A stretch of DNA of 64,000 nt from DSVZ01 sp037439785 (GCA_037439785.1 JBBIVJ010000003.1:62001-126000), one strand, 5' to 3'. Positions 17,047 through 26,966 are shown, numbered from the stretch's first letter. The notes: generated from the sequence alone by a model not told the origin. Program-made: numbers and translations.

Positions 17047-18648
17047 TCAAAACCGCCGCCCCAGCAGGCGGATCACCTCGTCGAGGTCGCCGCGGACGTT
17101 GAGCCGGAAATCAACGGGCACGATGGCCTCGGGCGTTTCCGAGACGCCGCGGAGCCGCAGTTGCAGCAGCCCCTCGCGCCGCGGGGCATCATTGATGCGC
17201 ACTTCCAGCGACTCCAGGCGCAACCGGTGCAGGGCCTTTTCGACCAGCCGCATCTGTTGGAAGCGCGGCGAGCCCGGCGGCAGGTTGGCGGTGAGCAGCC
17301 CCTCGGCCGCGTACTGCAACTCGGCAGGTGCACCGGCCTCGAGCGCCAGCCGGCCGGCCTCGATTTCCCAGCGGCCGTCCGGATGCCCCACCACCGGCAG
17401 CTCGCCGCCGACGCGTCCTTCGATGCGGCCTTGAAACCGGGGAAACAGTGCGGCCACCCGGGCCAGATCAATTTCCGCCAGCCGCAGCCGCACCGTGACC
17501 GGCCCCCCTCCCCCCACCCACAGGACCGGTTCCGACCACACCCGACCCCCGCAAAACCGCGCGTCCGCCAGCTCCAGGCGGATGGCGGAACCTTCCCCCA
17601 AGACCCGCAAACGCAGGGCCTCGAGGCGGACCGGCCCCGCAATGATGGCTCCGACACGAAGCTCCGCGGGAGCCGCAGGCTGGAGCCCGTCGCCAGTCCA
17701 GCGGAGGGCCGGATCAAACCGCACCTCCTCCAGCTCCAGTTCCCGGTCCGGCACGGAAACGCGGTCCAGTTCGAGCGCCGCGTCGAGCACAGCTTCCAGC
17801 GGTTGTTCCGGCGCCCACTCGACCCGGACCCGGGCGCCGAGCCGCCCGGTGAGCTTCACGGTAGCGACGTCGGCGAGCCAGTCGCGGGGCAGCGGGAAGG
17901 CCGCCAGTTCAAGTCCCTGCATTTCCAGCCGTGCCCGCCAGTGGTTGCTCCCCGCGGGGGGAGCGTCGAGGCGGGCCGTGCAGGCGAAGGGATGGTCGGC
18001 AAGCCGGCCCCCGCCTTCGAGGACCAGGCCTGCAGGCGAGCCGGCCCCCGTCAGCCGCAGTTCCCGCAACAGCACCCCCCTGCCCCGGAGCCGGTCGAGC
18101 GTGCATTCGATCCTTGTGAGGGGCGGTGCCGGCAATGTGCCGGCTGCCTGCTGCCCCGCAGGCGGCTCAGAGGTGGGCGGAGGGATGAAGGTCAGCGCAA
18201 AGCCGGCGGCTTCGAACGCGCGTCCCCACGCGAGGCGGCGGACCTGTACCGTGTTGCTCGCCGCCGGCCACGGCCGGGTAAGGCGGCGCAGCCAGGCCGC
18301 GAGGTCGTCCCGGGAGCCGGCCAGAGCGGGAACGGCGGCCTCGCCGCCCAGGTCCAGGGGTAACGACCACGACAGCGTCACGCCCTCGGCCCGCCAGTCC
18401 TCCCACGCCAACTGGTCGAACGACCCCGTGCCGCTCCAGGCGGTCGGCCCGACCGGCCGCGGGGGCGAGGCGGACGGCGCGCCAACGTCAGGGAGGGTTT
18501 GCACCACCACCGGAGTCGGGTCCGCTGCGGCGGCGTTGTCGGGGGGCGGGACAGTTTGCGCGGTCAACGCAGCGCGGACGGCCAATCCCCCTGCCAGCAG
18601 CCGGAGGATGCCGGCGTGGTGCAGGTCGCCCAACCACCCGGAGCACAT
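17047..18648 (-). CDS. YdbH/AsmA-like envelope protein
   Basis: Protein of 533 residues that resembles the C-terminal half of the AsmA-like YdbH family, large beta-rich proteins linked to phospholipid transport between inner and outer membranes. Supporting signs are long alternating beta strands (LRLRVLGEGSAIRLELADARF), the segment FPRFQGRIEGRVGGELPV and the closing VPVDFRLNVRGDLDEVI, typical of the YdbH C-terminal domain. A short hydrophobic segment near residues 12-27 may be an anchor or signal peptide. E. coli YdbH is much longer (about 880 residues), so this is a shorter relative. It stands between ilvN and the divergent mqnD. Assignment rests on pattern only. Confidence 0.6.
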   Translation of the reverse strand: MCSGWLGDLHHAGILRLLAGGLAVRAALTAQTVPPPDNAAAADPTPVVVQTLPDVGAPSASPPRPVGPTAWSGTGSFDQLAWEDWRAEGVTLSWSLPLDLGGEAAVPALAGSRDDLAAWLRRLTRPWPAASNTVQVRRLAWGRAFEAAGFALTFIPPPTSEPPAGQQAAGTLPAPPLTRIECTLDRLRGRGVLLRELRLTGAGSPAGLVLEGGGRLADHPFACTARLDAPPAGSNHWRARLEMQGLELAAFPLPRDWLADVATVKLTGRLGARVRVEWAPEQPLEAVLDAALELDRVSVPDRELELEEVRFDPALRWTGDGLQPAAPAELRVGAIIAGPVRLEALRLRVLGEGSAIRLELADARFCGGRVWSEPVLWVGGGGPVTVRLRLAEIDLARVAALFPRFQGRIEGRVGGELPVVGHPDGRWEIEAGRLALEAGAPAELQYAAEGLLTANLPPGSPRFQQMRLVEKALHRLRLESLEVRINDAPRREGLLQLRLRGVSETPEAIVPVDFRLNVRGDLDEVIRLLGRRF

Positions 18649-18735
18649 GCCGCGAGCGTAGGCGCGTCAGGACGCGAGGACAACGCGGCAGGGCGGGACC
18701 GTGACAAGGGGCGGAGGGGCCGTTACGCTGTGCGC

Positions 18736-19587
18736 ATGGAGCCGCGGACGCTCACCCTGGGCCATTCGCCCGACCCGGATGACGCCTTCATGCACTACGC
18801 GCTGGCGGCGGAACGCGTGCCGCTGCACGGCTATCGCTTCCGGCACATCCTCCAGGACATCCAGACCCTCAACGAGCGGGCCACCCGGGGCGAACTGGAC
18901 CTCTCCGCCATCAGCATCCACGCCTGCGTGCACGTGGCAGAGCAGTACGCCCTGCTGCCCAACGGCGCCAGCATGGGCGACGGCTACGGGCCGATGCTGG
19001 TGGCCCGGCGCCGGCTGGGGAAAGGGGAGATCGCGCGTTGCCGCCTGGCCGTGCCGGGCACGATGACCAGCGCCTTCCTGGCCCTGCAATTATGGCTGGA
19101 CCGGCCGGCGGCGGAACTGGACTTCGTGGTGACGCCGTTCGACCGGATTTTCACCGCCGTGAAGGCGGGGGAGGCGGACGTGGGCCTGATCATCCACGAA
19201 GGGCAGTTGACCTGGCAGCAGGAAGGCCTCGAGGTCTGCGAGGACCTGGGCCGGTGGTGGGCGCAGACGCATGAGGGCCTGCCTCTGCCCCTGGGCGGAA
19301 ACGTCATCCACAAACGTTTCCCGCCGCCGGAACGCCGGCTCATCTCAGACATCCTGCGCTCGAGCATCCAATACGCCCTGGAGCACCGCGACGAAGCCGT
19401 GGCCCATGCGCTGCAGTTCGCCCGCAACATGGGGCGCGAACTGGCGGACCGCTTCGTGGGCATGTACGTCAACCACTGGACCCTCGACTACGGCGAGCGG
19501 GGGCGCGAGGCGATCCGGCGCTTTCTGGGGGAAGGGGCCGGGCGCGGCTTCATCCCACGCGCTCCGGAACTGGAGTTTGTGGCCTAG
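18736..19587 (+). CDS. mqnD: 1,4-dihydroxy-6-naphthoate synthase (menaquinone biosynthesis)
   Basis: Enzyme of the futalosine route to menaquinone, converting cyclic de-hypoxanthine futalosine to 1,4-dihydroxy-6-naphthoate in the cytosol. It has the periplasmic-binding-protein-like fold with the family start LGHSPDPDDAFMHYAL, followed by ELDLSAISIHA, GYGPMLVARR and LPLGGNVIHKRF. At 283 residues it is full length. The ATG at 18736 was chosen because family similarity starts there. A promoter-like pair (GTGACA, 17 bases, TACGCT) ends only six bases before the ATG, which would suit a leaderless transcript. Its presence implies menaquinone-based respiration by the futalosine pathway; other mqn genes are outside the window. 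Confidence 0.92.
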   Translation: MEPRTLTLGHSPDPDDAFMHYALAAERVPLHGYRFRHILQDIQTLNERATRGELDLSAISIHACVHVAEQYALLPNGASMGDGYGPMLVARRRLGKGEIARCRLAVPGTMTSAFLALQLWLDRPAAELDFVVTPFDRIFTAVKAGEADVGLIIHEGQLTWQQEGLEVCEDLGRWWAQTHEGLPLPLGGNVIHKRFPPPERRLISDILRSSIQYALEHRDEAVAHALQFARNMGRELADRFVGMYVNHWTLDYGERGREAIRRFLGEGAGRGFIPRAPELEFVA

Positions 19588-20260
19588 TCCAGAGGCTGGC
19601 GCGGGGAAACGCCGCAGGACCTCGGCGTAAAGGGTGCCCGCTTCCCCCTGACCTTGCACAGACCATCCCTGACGGGAGCTTCGTGTACCGTCGCCCGAGG
19701 CAATCCAAAACTCCAGGCACGGCACGGCCGCGCGGAGAGGAAGAAGCCGCGAAAGGTTTTGGAGGCAGCAGCGCCGGCGGAAAACGGGTGCCCCGTGGCA
19801 AATCGCCCGATCCTCCCGGCAACTGTCCGAAAGTCGAACGTCCAAGACGCACAAAAAATTGACGAAATCGCTTGCCATCCGGACCTGAAGTCGGCAGCTT
19901 TTCGGCCAAGGGAACCGAGGGAAGAAGGAGACTTGGGTAACCGGTGGGATATGAAAAGGCCGAAAACGTTCTTCTGGTTTACCGGCGTGGCAACGCTGGC
20001 TTCACTGCCGCTGGTGGTGTTGTTTTACCTCCTGACCTGACCGGGCCGGCGGCATTCGCCCGACCGCGGGCGCGGCGCTTCAAGGAAGCGCCCGTGAGCA
20101 AGGACTTTCTTGCGGAAACCTCGCCGGAGGCGATCCAGCAGCGATGCGGTAGGGATTGGGCGGGGGCTTCCGGGCAGGGAAGCTGCCCATCTCCCGGCTC
20201 AAAAGTCTGCCGCGAAAGGGGTGGAAAAGGCCGTGCCAGCTCAACGGCAGCGAAGGTCAT
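19588..20260. other. 673-base gap with one possible small membrane-protein gene
   Basis: Contains a locally AT-rich stretch around 19850-19870 with a TTGACG box, and the 29-codon frame listed separately. The left half (19600-19850) shows no convincing coding potential, tRNA or riboswitch. Confidence 0.5.
19951..20040 (+). CDS. Possible 29-residue single-pass membrane protein
   Basis: The frame begins MKRPKTFFWFTGVATLASL and ends in a hydrophobic run with FYLLT: a basic start followed by one continuous transmembrane segment. A purine-rich AAGGAG lies 20 bases upstream, which is further than ideal; GGTGGGAT is immediately upstream. It stands alone between mqnD and the convergent DUF1501 gene. 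No family was recognised; a chance frame is quite possible. Confidence 0.3.
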   Translation: MKRPKTFFWFTGVATLASLPLVVLFYLLT

Positions 20261-21724
20261 TCAAAGCAGCCCCAGTTCGCCCACGATACGCACCCCGTCG
20301 GGCGCGAGGCCCCCGGTCAGCAGGTGCTCCCGGCTTTCCTCGGCATAACCGGGGAGGATGCGCGTCAGGACCTCGGGCGAGGCGCCCAGGTGCTTGCGGA
20401 TGATTTCGCCCAGCACGCTGCGGTAATCCACCGTGCGCCCCAGATAGCGTCGGTCCACGCTGAACTGCGCGCCGGACGGACCGACCGCCCAGGTGGCGCT
20501 GTCGCACTGGTACACTCCCCCGCGCACGCGCCCGCCGGCCACGAACATCGCGCTGGCCTCGGCATGGTCGGTGCCCTGGGAGCCGTTTTCCACCGAGGTG
20601 CGGCCGAACTCGGAGAGCGTGACCACCACGGTGTCCTCCCAGAACTGCGGGTTCACCCCGCGCAGAAACTGGCGCACGGCGTAAAAGCCCCACCCCAGGT
20701 ACGACAGCAGCCGGGCATGGGTACCGGTCAGGGCGCCCTGGCCGCCGTGGGTGTCGAATCCCTCCAGTTGGGTGCCGGCCACCACGGCGTCGGTGTGGGC
20801 CAGGATCTGGGCGGCCACCTTGAGGTTGCGGAAGAACTCGTAGGCGCTGCTGGAAAAACCTTTCTGGTTGGAGGCGGCGTCCAGTGGGAACAGATGCGTC
20901 GTGCCGTCAGTGTCGAAAAAGTCGTTGTTGGCCAGGCCAATCGCCTGCAGGGCCTCGATCGAGTCGGCCAGGCGGGCCCCGGTGCCGAACAGCAGGGGGC
21001 GGTTATCCCGCTCGGGGTGGGGCTCCTGATGGCCACGGGTGAGGGCCTCCAGGAGCTTCTGCCGGTCCGCGCCGCCGCCGCTGACACCCAGCACATCGTA
21101 GCGGGCCGGGTCACTGAGATTGGGCATGGCCAGCGGACCACGCAGCAGCAGCGGTGGATTGCGCTGGACCGAGACTGCCGGGAATTGTCGGCCCGCGTGG
21201 AGGCCGGTTTCCACCACCGCCCGGTAGAACAGGCCCGACCCGGTGAAGTTTTCCCGCGGAGTGCCGTTTTCCCAGTAGCGCTGGGAATCGAAATGCGAGC
21301 GGGACTGGCGCGGATACCCGACGCGGTGGATCAGGGCCAGGTGGCCGTCGTTGTAAAGCGGCCCGAGGTCCTTGAGGGCGGGGTGGAGGCCGGCGAAGCC
21401 GTTGCCCAGATCCAGCACGCGGTTGAGGTCGGGATTGGAAGGCATCCGGCCCGGGGCGGTGCTCCAGGGGTCGGGCGGGGGCAGGTAGAGGGTCGGCCGG
21501 TTCTGGGCATTGTAGGCGTCATCTGCCCGGGGGATGAGGGTGTTGAGGCCGTCGTTGCCCCCGCGCAGGAAGATGAACAGCACCTTGCGCGTGCCGGTTG
21601 GCAGCGCCCCCTGGGCCAGCGCCCGGCGCAGAAACGCCGGGACATGCCAGGCGGCGCTGACGCTGGAAAGCAGCGCCAGGCGGAAACCGTGTTCGAGAAA
21701 GCCGCGTCGGGTCAGCAGGTTCAT
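20261..21724 (-). CDS. DUF1501 domain-containing protein (Tat-exported)
   Basis: Exported protein of the DUF1501 family, abundant in Planctomycetes and Verrucomicrobia and distantly related to alkaline-phosphatase/sulfatase folds. The N-terminus carries a twin-arginine motif (TRRGFLEHG) and a hydrophobic stretch. The body shows LFIFLRGGNDGLNTLIP, GLHPALKDL, HFDSQRYWENG, FDTHGGQ and VVTLSEFGRTSVENGSQGTDHAEASAMF, all family landmarks. At 487 residues it is full length. It follows the DUF1800 gene by 100 bases on the same strand; the two families are almost always paired. Their joint function is not established. Confidence 0.93.
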   Translation of the reverse strand: MNLLTRRGFLEHGFRLALLSSVSAAWHVPAFLRRALAQGALPTGTRKVLFIFLRGGNDGLNTLIPRADDAYNAQNRPTLYLPPPDPWSTAPGRMPSNPDLNRVLDLGNGFAGLHPALKDLGPLYNDGHLALIHRVGYPRQSRSHFDSQRYWENGTPRENFTGSGLFYRAVVETGLHAGRQFPAVSVQRNPPLLLRGPLAMPNLSDPARYDVLGVSGGGADRQKLLEALTRGHQEPHPERDNRPLLFGTGARLADSIEALQAIGLANNDFFDTDGTTHLFPLDAASNQKGFSSSAYEFFRNLKVAAQILAHTDAVVAGTQLEGFDTHGGQGALTGTHARLLSYLGWGFYAVRQFLRGVNPQFWEDTVVVTLSEFGRTSVENGSQGTDHAEASAMFVAGGRVRGGVYQCDSATWAVGPSGAQFSVDRRYLGRTVDYRSVLGEIIRKHLGASPEVLTRILPGYAEESREHLLTGGLAPDGVRIVGELGLL

Positions 21725-21824
21725 GACAGCAAGGGGTCGGGTTCAACGGTCGAAAAAGGTGCTCCGCCCCCGGCAGGGGACCGGTCAACCCCCGCCCGCG
21801 GAGTGAGAAAGCAGGCGCGGGGCT

Positions 21825-24329
21825 TCATTGCTCTTGGAACCGCGGCAGGCCCAGCAGCAGGGCCACCAGCCCGCGCACCCGGTTGTCGTAGGCGGTGGAT
21901 GCCGGCAGGAGCGCCGCGAAGGGGGAGGAGCCGGGCACGCCGGAGTCCGCCGAGTTCAAGAACGCCAGCGCCAGCTCCCGGTCCGGACCCCAGTTGGCCC
22001 GGCCCTCGCCGGGGAAGTACAGGCGCAGGAAAAAAGCGGCCACCGCGGCCGGGTCACGATGGCGGTCGGCGGGCAGCCGTTGACGCAGCAGGGCCACGGG
22101 ATCGGAGACGTTGTCGTCGCCGGTCACGCCGAAGTCCCGCTGCTTGAGCGGGTCGCGCGGGGCGATGAGGAAGTTCTGGGCAAAGCGCATCCGCTCGATC
22201 AAGGCGGCGGTGCTGATCCAGTCCCGCCCCGTCTCGGGCCAGCCATCGGGGTCGGCCCGGTCAAAGAGCGGCATGTTCAGCCGGCGCAGGGAGGTGATCA
22301 GGTCGTAGCCGTCGGTGTCCGCGGTGAAGCCTCCCTCCGGCCGCGCCGCCCGCAGGGCGCGCACGGTGCTGACCACGTACTCGAGCGGGGTCTTGACCTT
22401 CTGGGCCAGCGCCGCACGAGAACGGAACAGCTCCGAGTGAAAGATCACCCGCAGCACCTGGCGCAGGTTGCCCGGGCGGCCGTCGGGGCCGGGGGTTTCC
22501 CAGGCCTCCATGCAGGCGCGGACCAGCCGCCCTTCCGGACCGAGGTCGGGGGCGGTGTAGTCGTACAGGCCGTGGTGGAAGTGCTCGTGGACGAACCAGC
22601 GGCACAGCTTGACGCTGATAAACTCCCGGGTCTGGGGCAGGTTGGCCAGGTGGTTCAGGATGTCGTACCCATCCTGCATCCCTGCGTTGCCGGAGCGGGC
22701 CGGCAGGCGCAGCTCGTAACTGCGACCCACGTGGGGCGGCCCGAAGCGGGCGGGGACGGTTTTGCCCCGGAAGATGACCTTGGCGCCGTTGTCGTGGCGG
22801 TCGGCACGGTAGCGGAGGGTCCAGACGCCGGGGTCGGTGTCGCGATTGGCCACGGGGCTGGCGAAGGGATTGTGGGCCTGCTCGGGCGGGAGCTTGTCCA
22901 CCCGCCAGCCGGTCCAGGCGCGGCTCATCTGCTCGATGTCGGTCTGGTCATAGCCGTTGTCCACGCCCATCGTGAACAGCTCGAGCAGCTCGCGGGAATA
23001 GTTCTCGTTGGCGTTGCCGCCGCGGCTGGTCACGGTGTCCAGGTAGATGATCATGGTGGGGCTCTCGGCGCTGACGCGGAGCAGGTCAAGGAAGGTGCCG
23101 TGGGGATTGAGCCAGACCTCGCGCCAGCGGAGCAGTTCGCGGAACTCGAACTCCGTGGCCACCAGGGAGGGGGTCACGCTGTTGGTGACCCGGCCGTCCA
23201 CCCACTCCCGGCTTTTGCTGTACTGGGTGACGAAGTGGTTGTCGGTGAACTGGAGCAGGGTCTGAAGCAACTGCCGCTCCGAGCGCACCGCGTGCATCAG
23301 GTACCAGGCCCGCAGGTCATCCACCCGCGCCACACCGGCCTGAAGGCGGGCGTGCAGCCACCCGGGCAATTGCGCTCCTGGTACCAGGCTGTGGGTGGTG
23401 TCAATCCCCCGGCCGGGGTAGTTGCCGCTGTTGGAAAGCCGGGCGGTCAGATAGGTGCCGTTGGTACTGGGCAGGTACCAGTAACTGAGCGTGTAGGTCT
23501 GCCCCACCTTCAGGGCCGGGGAGATTACCTGCCACAACGCGGAGGAACGGGTGGTGCCGCCCGAACTCGCCACCAGGTGCAGGGCGCTTTGCCCCGAGCG
23601 CTTGACGTCCGTGCTCAGATGCGACGCCGCCAGGTTGGTCGAGACCGTCCACGTGCCCGCCAGGGGCGCTTCAAAGTCGCCGTTGCGGACCAGATTCGGG
23701 CCCTGCGCGGGCACGCTGCCGGCCACGAGCGTCAGGTCGTCCAGGTACACGTCACCGGGGTCGGGCAGGTAAAGGTACACGATCGAGCTGGAGGCCACGC
23801 CGGTCACGTTCACGAACTGCCACTCCGGCGGTGGCAGGGGGACGTCCAGGGTGTCCGGGAGGCTTTCCGGCGCCAACTGCTCCTCGATGAACGCCGCCGC
23901 CCCGATCGGCGCCGGCCCGGTGAGCACGCGCTCCAACAGGTCGGGCGTGGGACCGTAGGCCAGGCGATTCATCGCCACGACCGCCCAGATCGCCTCCGGC
24001 GCGAGTGCCTCGCCCCGCAGCCGGTAAAACCCTGCCGCTTCCGTGGCCGGACCCCTCCACTGGTAGCCGCCGTCCGGCCCGCCGGCCGCCGGCTCAAAGC
24101 CTTCGCCCAATTCCGGCGTGCCCTCGACCTGCCACGCCTCGATGCCAATGAGCTTGGGCAGGACCAGCGTCACCTGACCGTCCTGGACCGACACGGCTTC
24201 AATGGCCGGCGGCGCTTCCGCCGCGCGGGCGGCGGGGGCCGACACCAGGAGCAGCAACGCCGCAGCCCCGGGCCACCAGCGGGCAGTGGAATGTTTCGGT
24301 CGTTCGGGTCCACACCGGGCGCGGTGCAT
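21825..24329 (-). CDS. DUF1800 domain-containing protein with carbohydrate-binding-like insert
   Basis: Large secreted protein (834 residues). A signal peptide ends near residue 37. A galactose-binding-like/CBM module follows at about 205-320 (LVRNGDFEAPLAGTW, SGQSALHLV, YTLSYWYLPS). The DUF1800 core then shows LRAWYLMHAV, FTDNHFV, NENYSRELLELFTMGVDNGY, DIEQMSRAWTGW and FISVKLCRWFVHEHF. The partner DUF1501 gene lies 100 bases downstream, as is usual. The family's biochemical role is unknown. The binding module suggests contact with a polysaccharide or cell-surface glycan, which is inference from the fold pattern. Confidence 0.9.
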   Translation of the reverse strand: MHRARCGPERPKHSTARWWPGAAALLLLVSAPAARAAEAPPAIEAVSVQDGQVTLVLPKLIGIEAWQVEGTPELGEGFEPAAGGPDGGYQWRGPATEAAGFYRLRGEALAPEAIWAVVAMNRLAYGPTPDLLERVLTGPAPIGAAAFIEEQLAPESLPDTLDVPLPPPEWQFVNVTGVASSSIVYLYLPDPGDVYLDDLTLVAGSVPAQGPNLVRNGDFEAPLAGTWTVSTNLAASHLSTDVKRSGQSALHLVASSGGTTRSSALWQVISPALKVGQTYTLSYWYLPSTNGTYLTARLSNSGNYPGRGIDTTHSLVPGAQLPGWLHARLQAGVARVDDLRAWYLMHAVRSERQLLQTLLQFTDNHFVTQYSKSREWVDGRVTNSVTPSLVATEFEFRELLRWREVWLNPHGTFLDLLRVSAESPTMIIYLDTVTSRGGNANENYSRELLELFTMGVDNGYDQTDIEQMSRAWTGWRVDKLPPEQAHNPFASPVANRDTDPGVWTLRYRADRHDNGAKVIFRGKTVPARFGPPHVGRSYELRLPARSGNAGMQDGYDILNHLANLPQTREFISVKLCRWFVHEHFHHGLYDYTAPDLGPEGRLVRACMEAWETPGPDGRPGNLRQVLRVIFHSELFRSRAALAQKVKTPLEYVVSTVRALRAARPEGGFTADTDGYDLITSLRRLNMPLFDRADPDGWPETGRDWISTAALIERMRFAQNFLIAPRDPLKQRDFGVTGDDNVSDPVALLRQRLPADRHRDPAAVAAFFLRLYFPGEGRANWGPDRELALAFLNSADSGVPGSSPFAALLPASTAYDNRVRGLVALLLGLPRFQEQ

Positions 24330-24513
24330 ACGCCGCTGGATTTAGCAATCCACGTGCCGGTGGCAAGGCTGCTTAATCCCCGGCCGGCGGAAACGGCCTT
24401 CACCAGGCACGGCTCGGCCGTTGCAAGTTGCCCCAACCGTGGCCGGCCCGGCGACGGCGGCGCAGACTTGACGCCCCGGCCAGGGCCGACGCGATGATGC
24501 CGCCGCCGGCGTT

Positions 24514-26868
24514 GTGAAATCTTCCCCCACCCCGCCTCGATCGCGCTTGTGGCTACTGCTGGGCCTGCTGCTGGCGGTGGCGGCGACGGCCTGGTGGATC
24601 CGCCAACACCCGCCGGCGCGGCACCCGAGCCCCCCGCCTGCCGCCACCAACTTGCTCGCCGCCCTGCTGGCCCTCGAGGCCCGCGAGGCCGCCGCCGCGC
24701 AGTCGGTCTGGGCCCCGGAAATGCAGGCCCAACGCCACGGCCGCGTCTTCGATGACCTCTGGGATGCCCTCCACCGCGCAACCAACCGCTGGGCCGTCCT
24801 CACCGGCTTCGACCCCGGCGAGCTGCTCCTGCCCCGCTTCGAGTCGCCGCGCTCCTGGCCGCACGGCATCGAGAGTTTTGACCCGGCTACGGCCTCCGCT
24901 GCGACCGCGCTGACGCCGGCCGCCTGGCGGGATTGGGTTGGGGCCCGTGCCGGGGAAGGCTGGCAGTTGGACGCTCTCGAGTTCCGCCACATCCGCTTCA
25001 CCCCCGCCACCAACGGGCAGCCGGCCGCCAGCCGGTTCGGCTTCCGCGCCCACCTCCATCGTCGGCCGGCCGACGCCGCCCGGCCCGAAACCCGGGCCAC
25101 CGTCGAGGGTGAGCTGGAGGTGCTCTGGGACCACGCCGGCGACGAAGAGGCCCCGCCCGCCCCGCGCCGCGTGGACGCCCGCCAGGTGCGGTTGCGCACC
25201 CGCACCGGCCCGCCCGGCTTCGTCGAAGTGCTCCGCGAAACCGTCTCTCCCCCGCCGCGCTCGCACTTCATTGACCCGCTCATCCTCCACGATTTGGACG
25301 GCGACGGTGCGCTGGAAGTCCTCCTCGCCTCCGCCAATCGCCGCTTCCGCCGCCAGGCCGACGGCCGCTGGACACCCGAACGCCTCCGCGCCGAAACGCC
25401 GGGCGCCATCTTCACCGCCGTCCTGGCGGACTTCGACAGCGACCTCCAACCCGACCTGCTGGTGGCCAGGTTTGATGGTCTTTACCTGCTGGCCGGCGGC
25501 GCGGGAGTTCGCTTCGACACTCCCGCCCGCCAGGTCTGGGCCGCGCCCGAGCGCCTCCGCTACGGTCAGGTCCTGGCCGCCGGCGATGTGGACGGCGACG
25601 GCGACCTGGACGTCTGGCTCGGTCAGTACAAGAACCCCTACGACGGCGGGCAGATGCCGACGCCCTTTTACGACGCCCGGGATGGCCACCCCTCCTGGCT
25701 GCTGCTCAACGACGGCCGGGGCCGTTTGACCGATGCCACCCGCGCCGCCGGCCTGGACGGCCCCAAACGCACCCGCCGCACCTACGCGGCCTCGCTGGCC
25801 GACCTGGACGGCGACGGCGATCTGGACCTGGCGGTGGTGAGTGACTTCGCCGGCGTGGACCTGTACGCCAACGACGGCCACGGCCGGTTCCGCGACGTGA
25901 CCGCGGCCCGGCTCGCGCAGCCCCGCGCCTTCGGCATGGCTCACGCCTTCGCCGATTTCAACACCGACGGCCGGCTGGACCTGTTTGTCACCGGGATGCA
26001 TTGCCCCACCGCCTCCCGCCTCTGGCATCTGGGCCTGGCGCGCCCCGAACGGCCGGACTACCTGACCGCCATCCCGGACATGATCCGCGGCAACAAACTG
26101 CTCCTCGGCCAGGCCGACGGCACCTGCCACGACGCCGCAGCCGCGCTGGGCGTGGACCGCACCGGCTGGTCCTGGGGGTGCGCGGCGGCGGACTTCAACA
26201 ACGACGGCCGGCCGGACCTGGCCATTGCCAACGGCCACGAAACGCGCCAGTCGGTCCGCGAGTACGAACCGGAGTTCTGGCTGCACGACCTCTACGCCAC
26301 CGGCTCGCGTGAGGACCCGGTGGCCGCCCAGTACTTCGCCGCCAAGATCAACCGCCTGCGCGGCGGGGGGCTCTCCTACGGGGGCTGGGAACAGAACCGC
26401 CTGTTGCTGCAGGGCGAGGACGGGAGCTTCCTCGAAGTGGCGCACCTGTTGGGCGTGGCCCTCACCGAAGACTCGCGCAACCTCGCCGCCGCCGACCTCG
26501 ACGGCGACGGCCGGCCCGACCTGGTCCTGACCACCTTCGAGGCCTGGCCGGCACCACGCCAGACCCTGCGCGTTTTCCGCAACCACCTGCCCGGGACCGG
26601 CCACTGGCTGGCCGTGCAACTCGAACCGCCCCTCACCGCGGCCACGCTGGGCGCGCGCGTGACCCTGCTCCGGCCCGATGGCCGCCGAGCCGTGCAGACC
26701 GTGGTGACCGGCGACTCGCATCGCAGCCAGCATCCGACACGGGTGCATTTCGGGTTGGGGTCCGGGCCGGAAGTGGCGGCGGTGGAAATCCAGTGGCCCG
26801 GCGGGCGGGTGAGCCGCCTGGAACGGCCCACGGCCGATCAAGTGCATGTGGTCCGGGCGCCGCAGTAA
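24514..26868 (+). CDS. CRTAC1-type FG-GAP/VCBS repeat protein with ASPIC/UnbV domain
   Basis: Exported or membrane-anchored protein: one hydrophobic segment at residues 10-28, then an extracytoplasmic domain. Seven calcium-binding FG-GAP-type loops are visible (for example DLDGDGALEVLLAS, DVDGDGDLDVWLG, DFNTDGRLDLFVTG and DLDGDGRPDLVLTT), predicting a seven-bladed integrin-like propeller. The C-terminus is an ASPIC/UnbV domain (VVTGDSHRSQHPTRVHFGLG, then IQWPGGRV). The start is GTG at 24514; no better in-frame ATG precedes it. It is divergent from the DUF1800 gene. Probably a calcium-dependent adhesion or surface protein; substrate unknown. Confidence 0.87.
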   Translation: MKSSPTPPRSRLWLLLGLLLAVAATAWWIRQHPPARHPSPPPAATNLLAALLALEAREAAAAQSVWAPEMQAQRHGRVFDDLWDALHRATNRWAVLTGFDPGELLLPRFESPRSWPHGIESFDPATASAATALTPAAWRDWVGARAGEGWQLDALEFRHIRFTPATNGQPAASRFGFRAHLHRRPADAARPETRATVEGELEVLWDHAGDEEAPPAPRRVDARQVRLRTRTGPPGFVEVLRETVSPPPRSHFIDPLILHDLDGDGALEVLLASANRRFRRQADGRWTPERLRAETPGAIFTAVLADFDSDLQPDLLVARFDGLYLLAGGAGVRFDTPARQVWAAPERLRYGQVLAAGDVDGDGDLDVWLGQYKNPYDGGQMPTPFYDARDGHPSWLLLNDGRGRLTDATRAAGLDGPKRTRRTYAASLADLDGDGDLDLAVVSDFAGVDLYANDGHGRFRDVTAARLAQPRAFGMAHAFADFNTDGRLDLFVTGMHCPTASRLWHLGLARPERPDYLTAIPDMIRGNKLLLGQADGTCHDAAAALGVDRTGWSWGCAAADFNNDGRPDLAIANGHETRQSVREYEPEFWLHDLYATGSREDPVAAQYFAAKINRLRGGGLSYGGWEQNRLLLQGEDGSFLEVAHLLGVALTEDSRNLAAADLDGDGRPDLVLTTFEAWPAPRQTLRVFRNHLPGTGHWLAVQLEPPLTAATLGARVTLLRPDGRRAVQTVVTGDSHRSQHPTRVHFGLGSGPEVAAVEIQWPGGRVSRLERPTADQVHVVRAPQ

Positions 26869-26929
26869 CGCCGGCGTCCAACCCGGTAGCCGCTGCGGAC
26901 CCGCAGCGGACCGCCTGCCAGCCGGCCAA

Positions 26930-26961
26930 ATCCCGAAGGTCGAAGTCCGAAGTCCGAAGTG
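26930..26961. repeat. Heptanucleotide tract (GTCCGAA type)
   Basis: GTCGAAGTCCGAAGTCCGAA shows a clean period of seven and abuts module A copy 1. Confidence 0.65.
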
Positions 26962-26966
26962 CTTGC

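Noticed and set aside
19588..19950. Region after mqnD considered as a riboswitch or small RNA.
   Set aside because: No match by eye to known riboswitch cores and no clear hairpin-plus-T ending.
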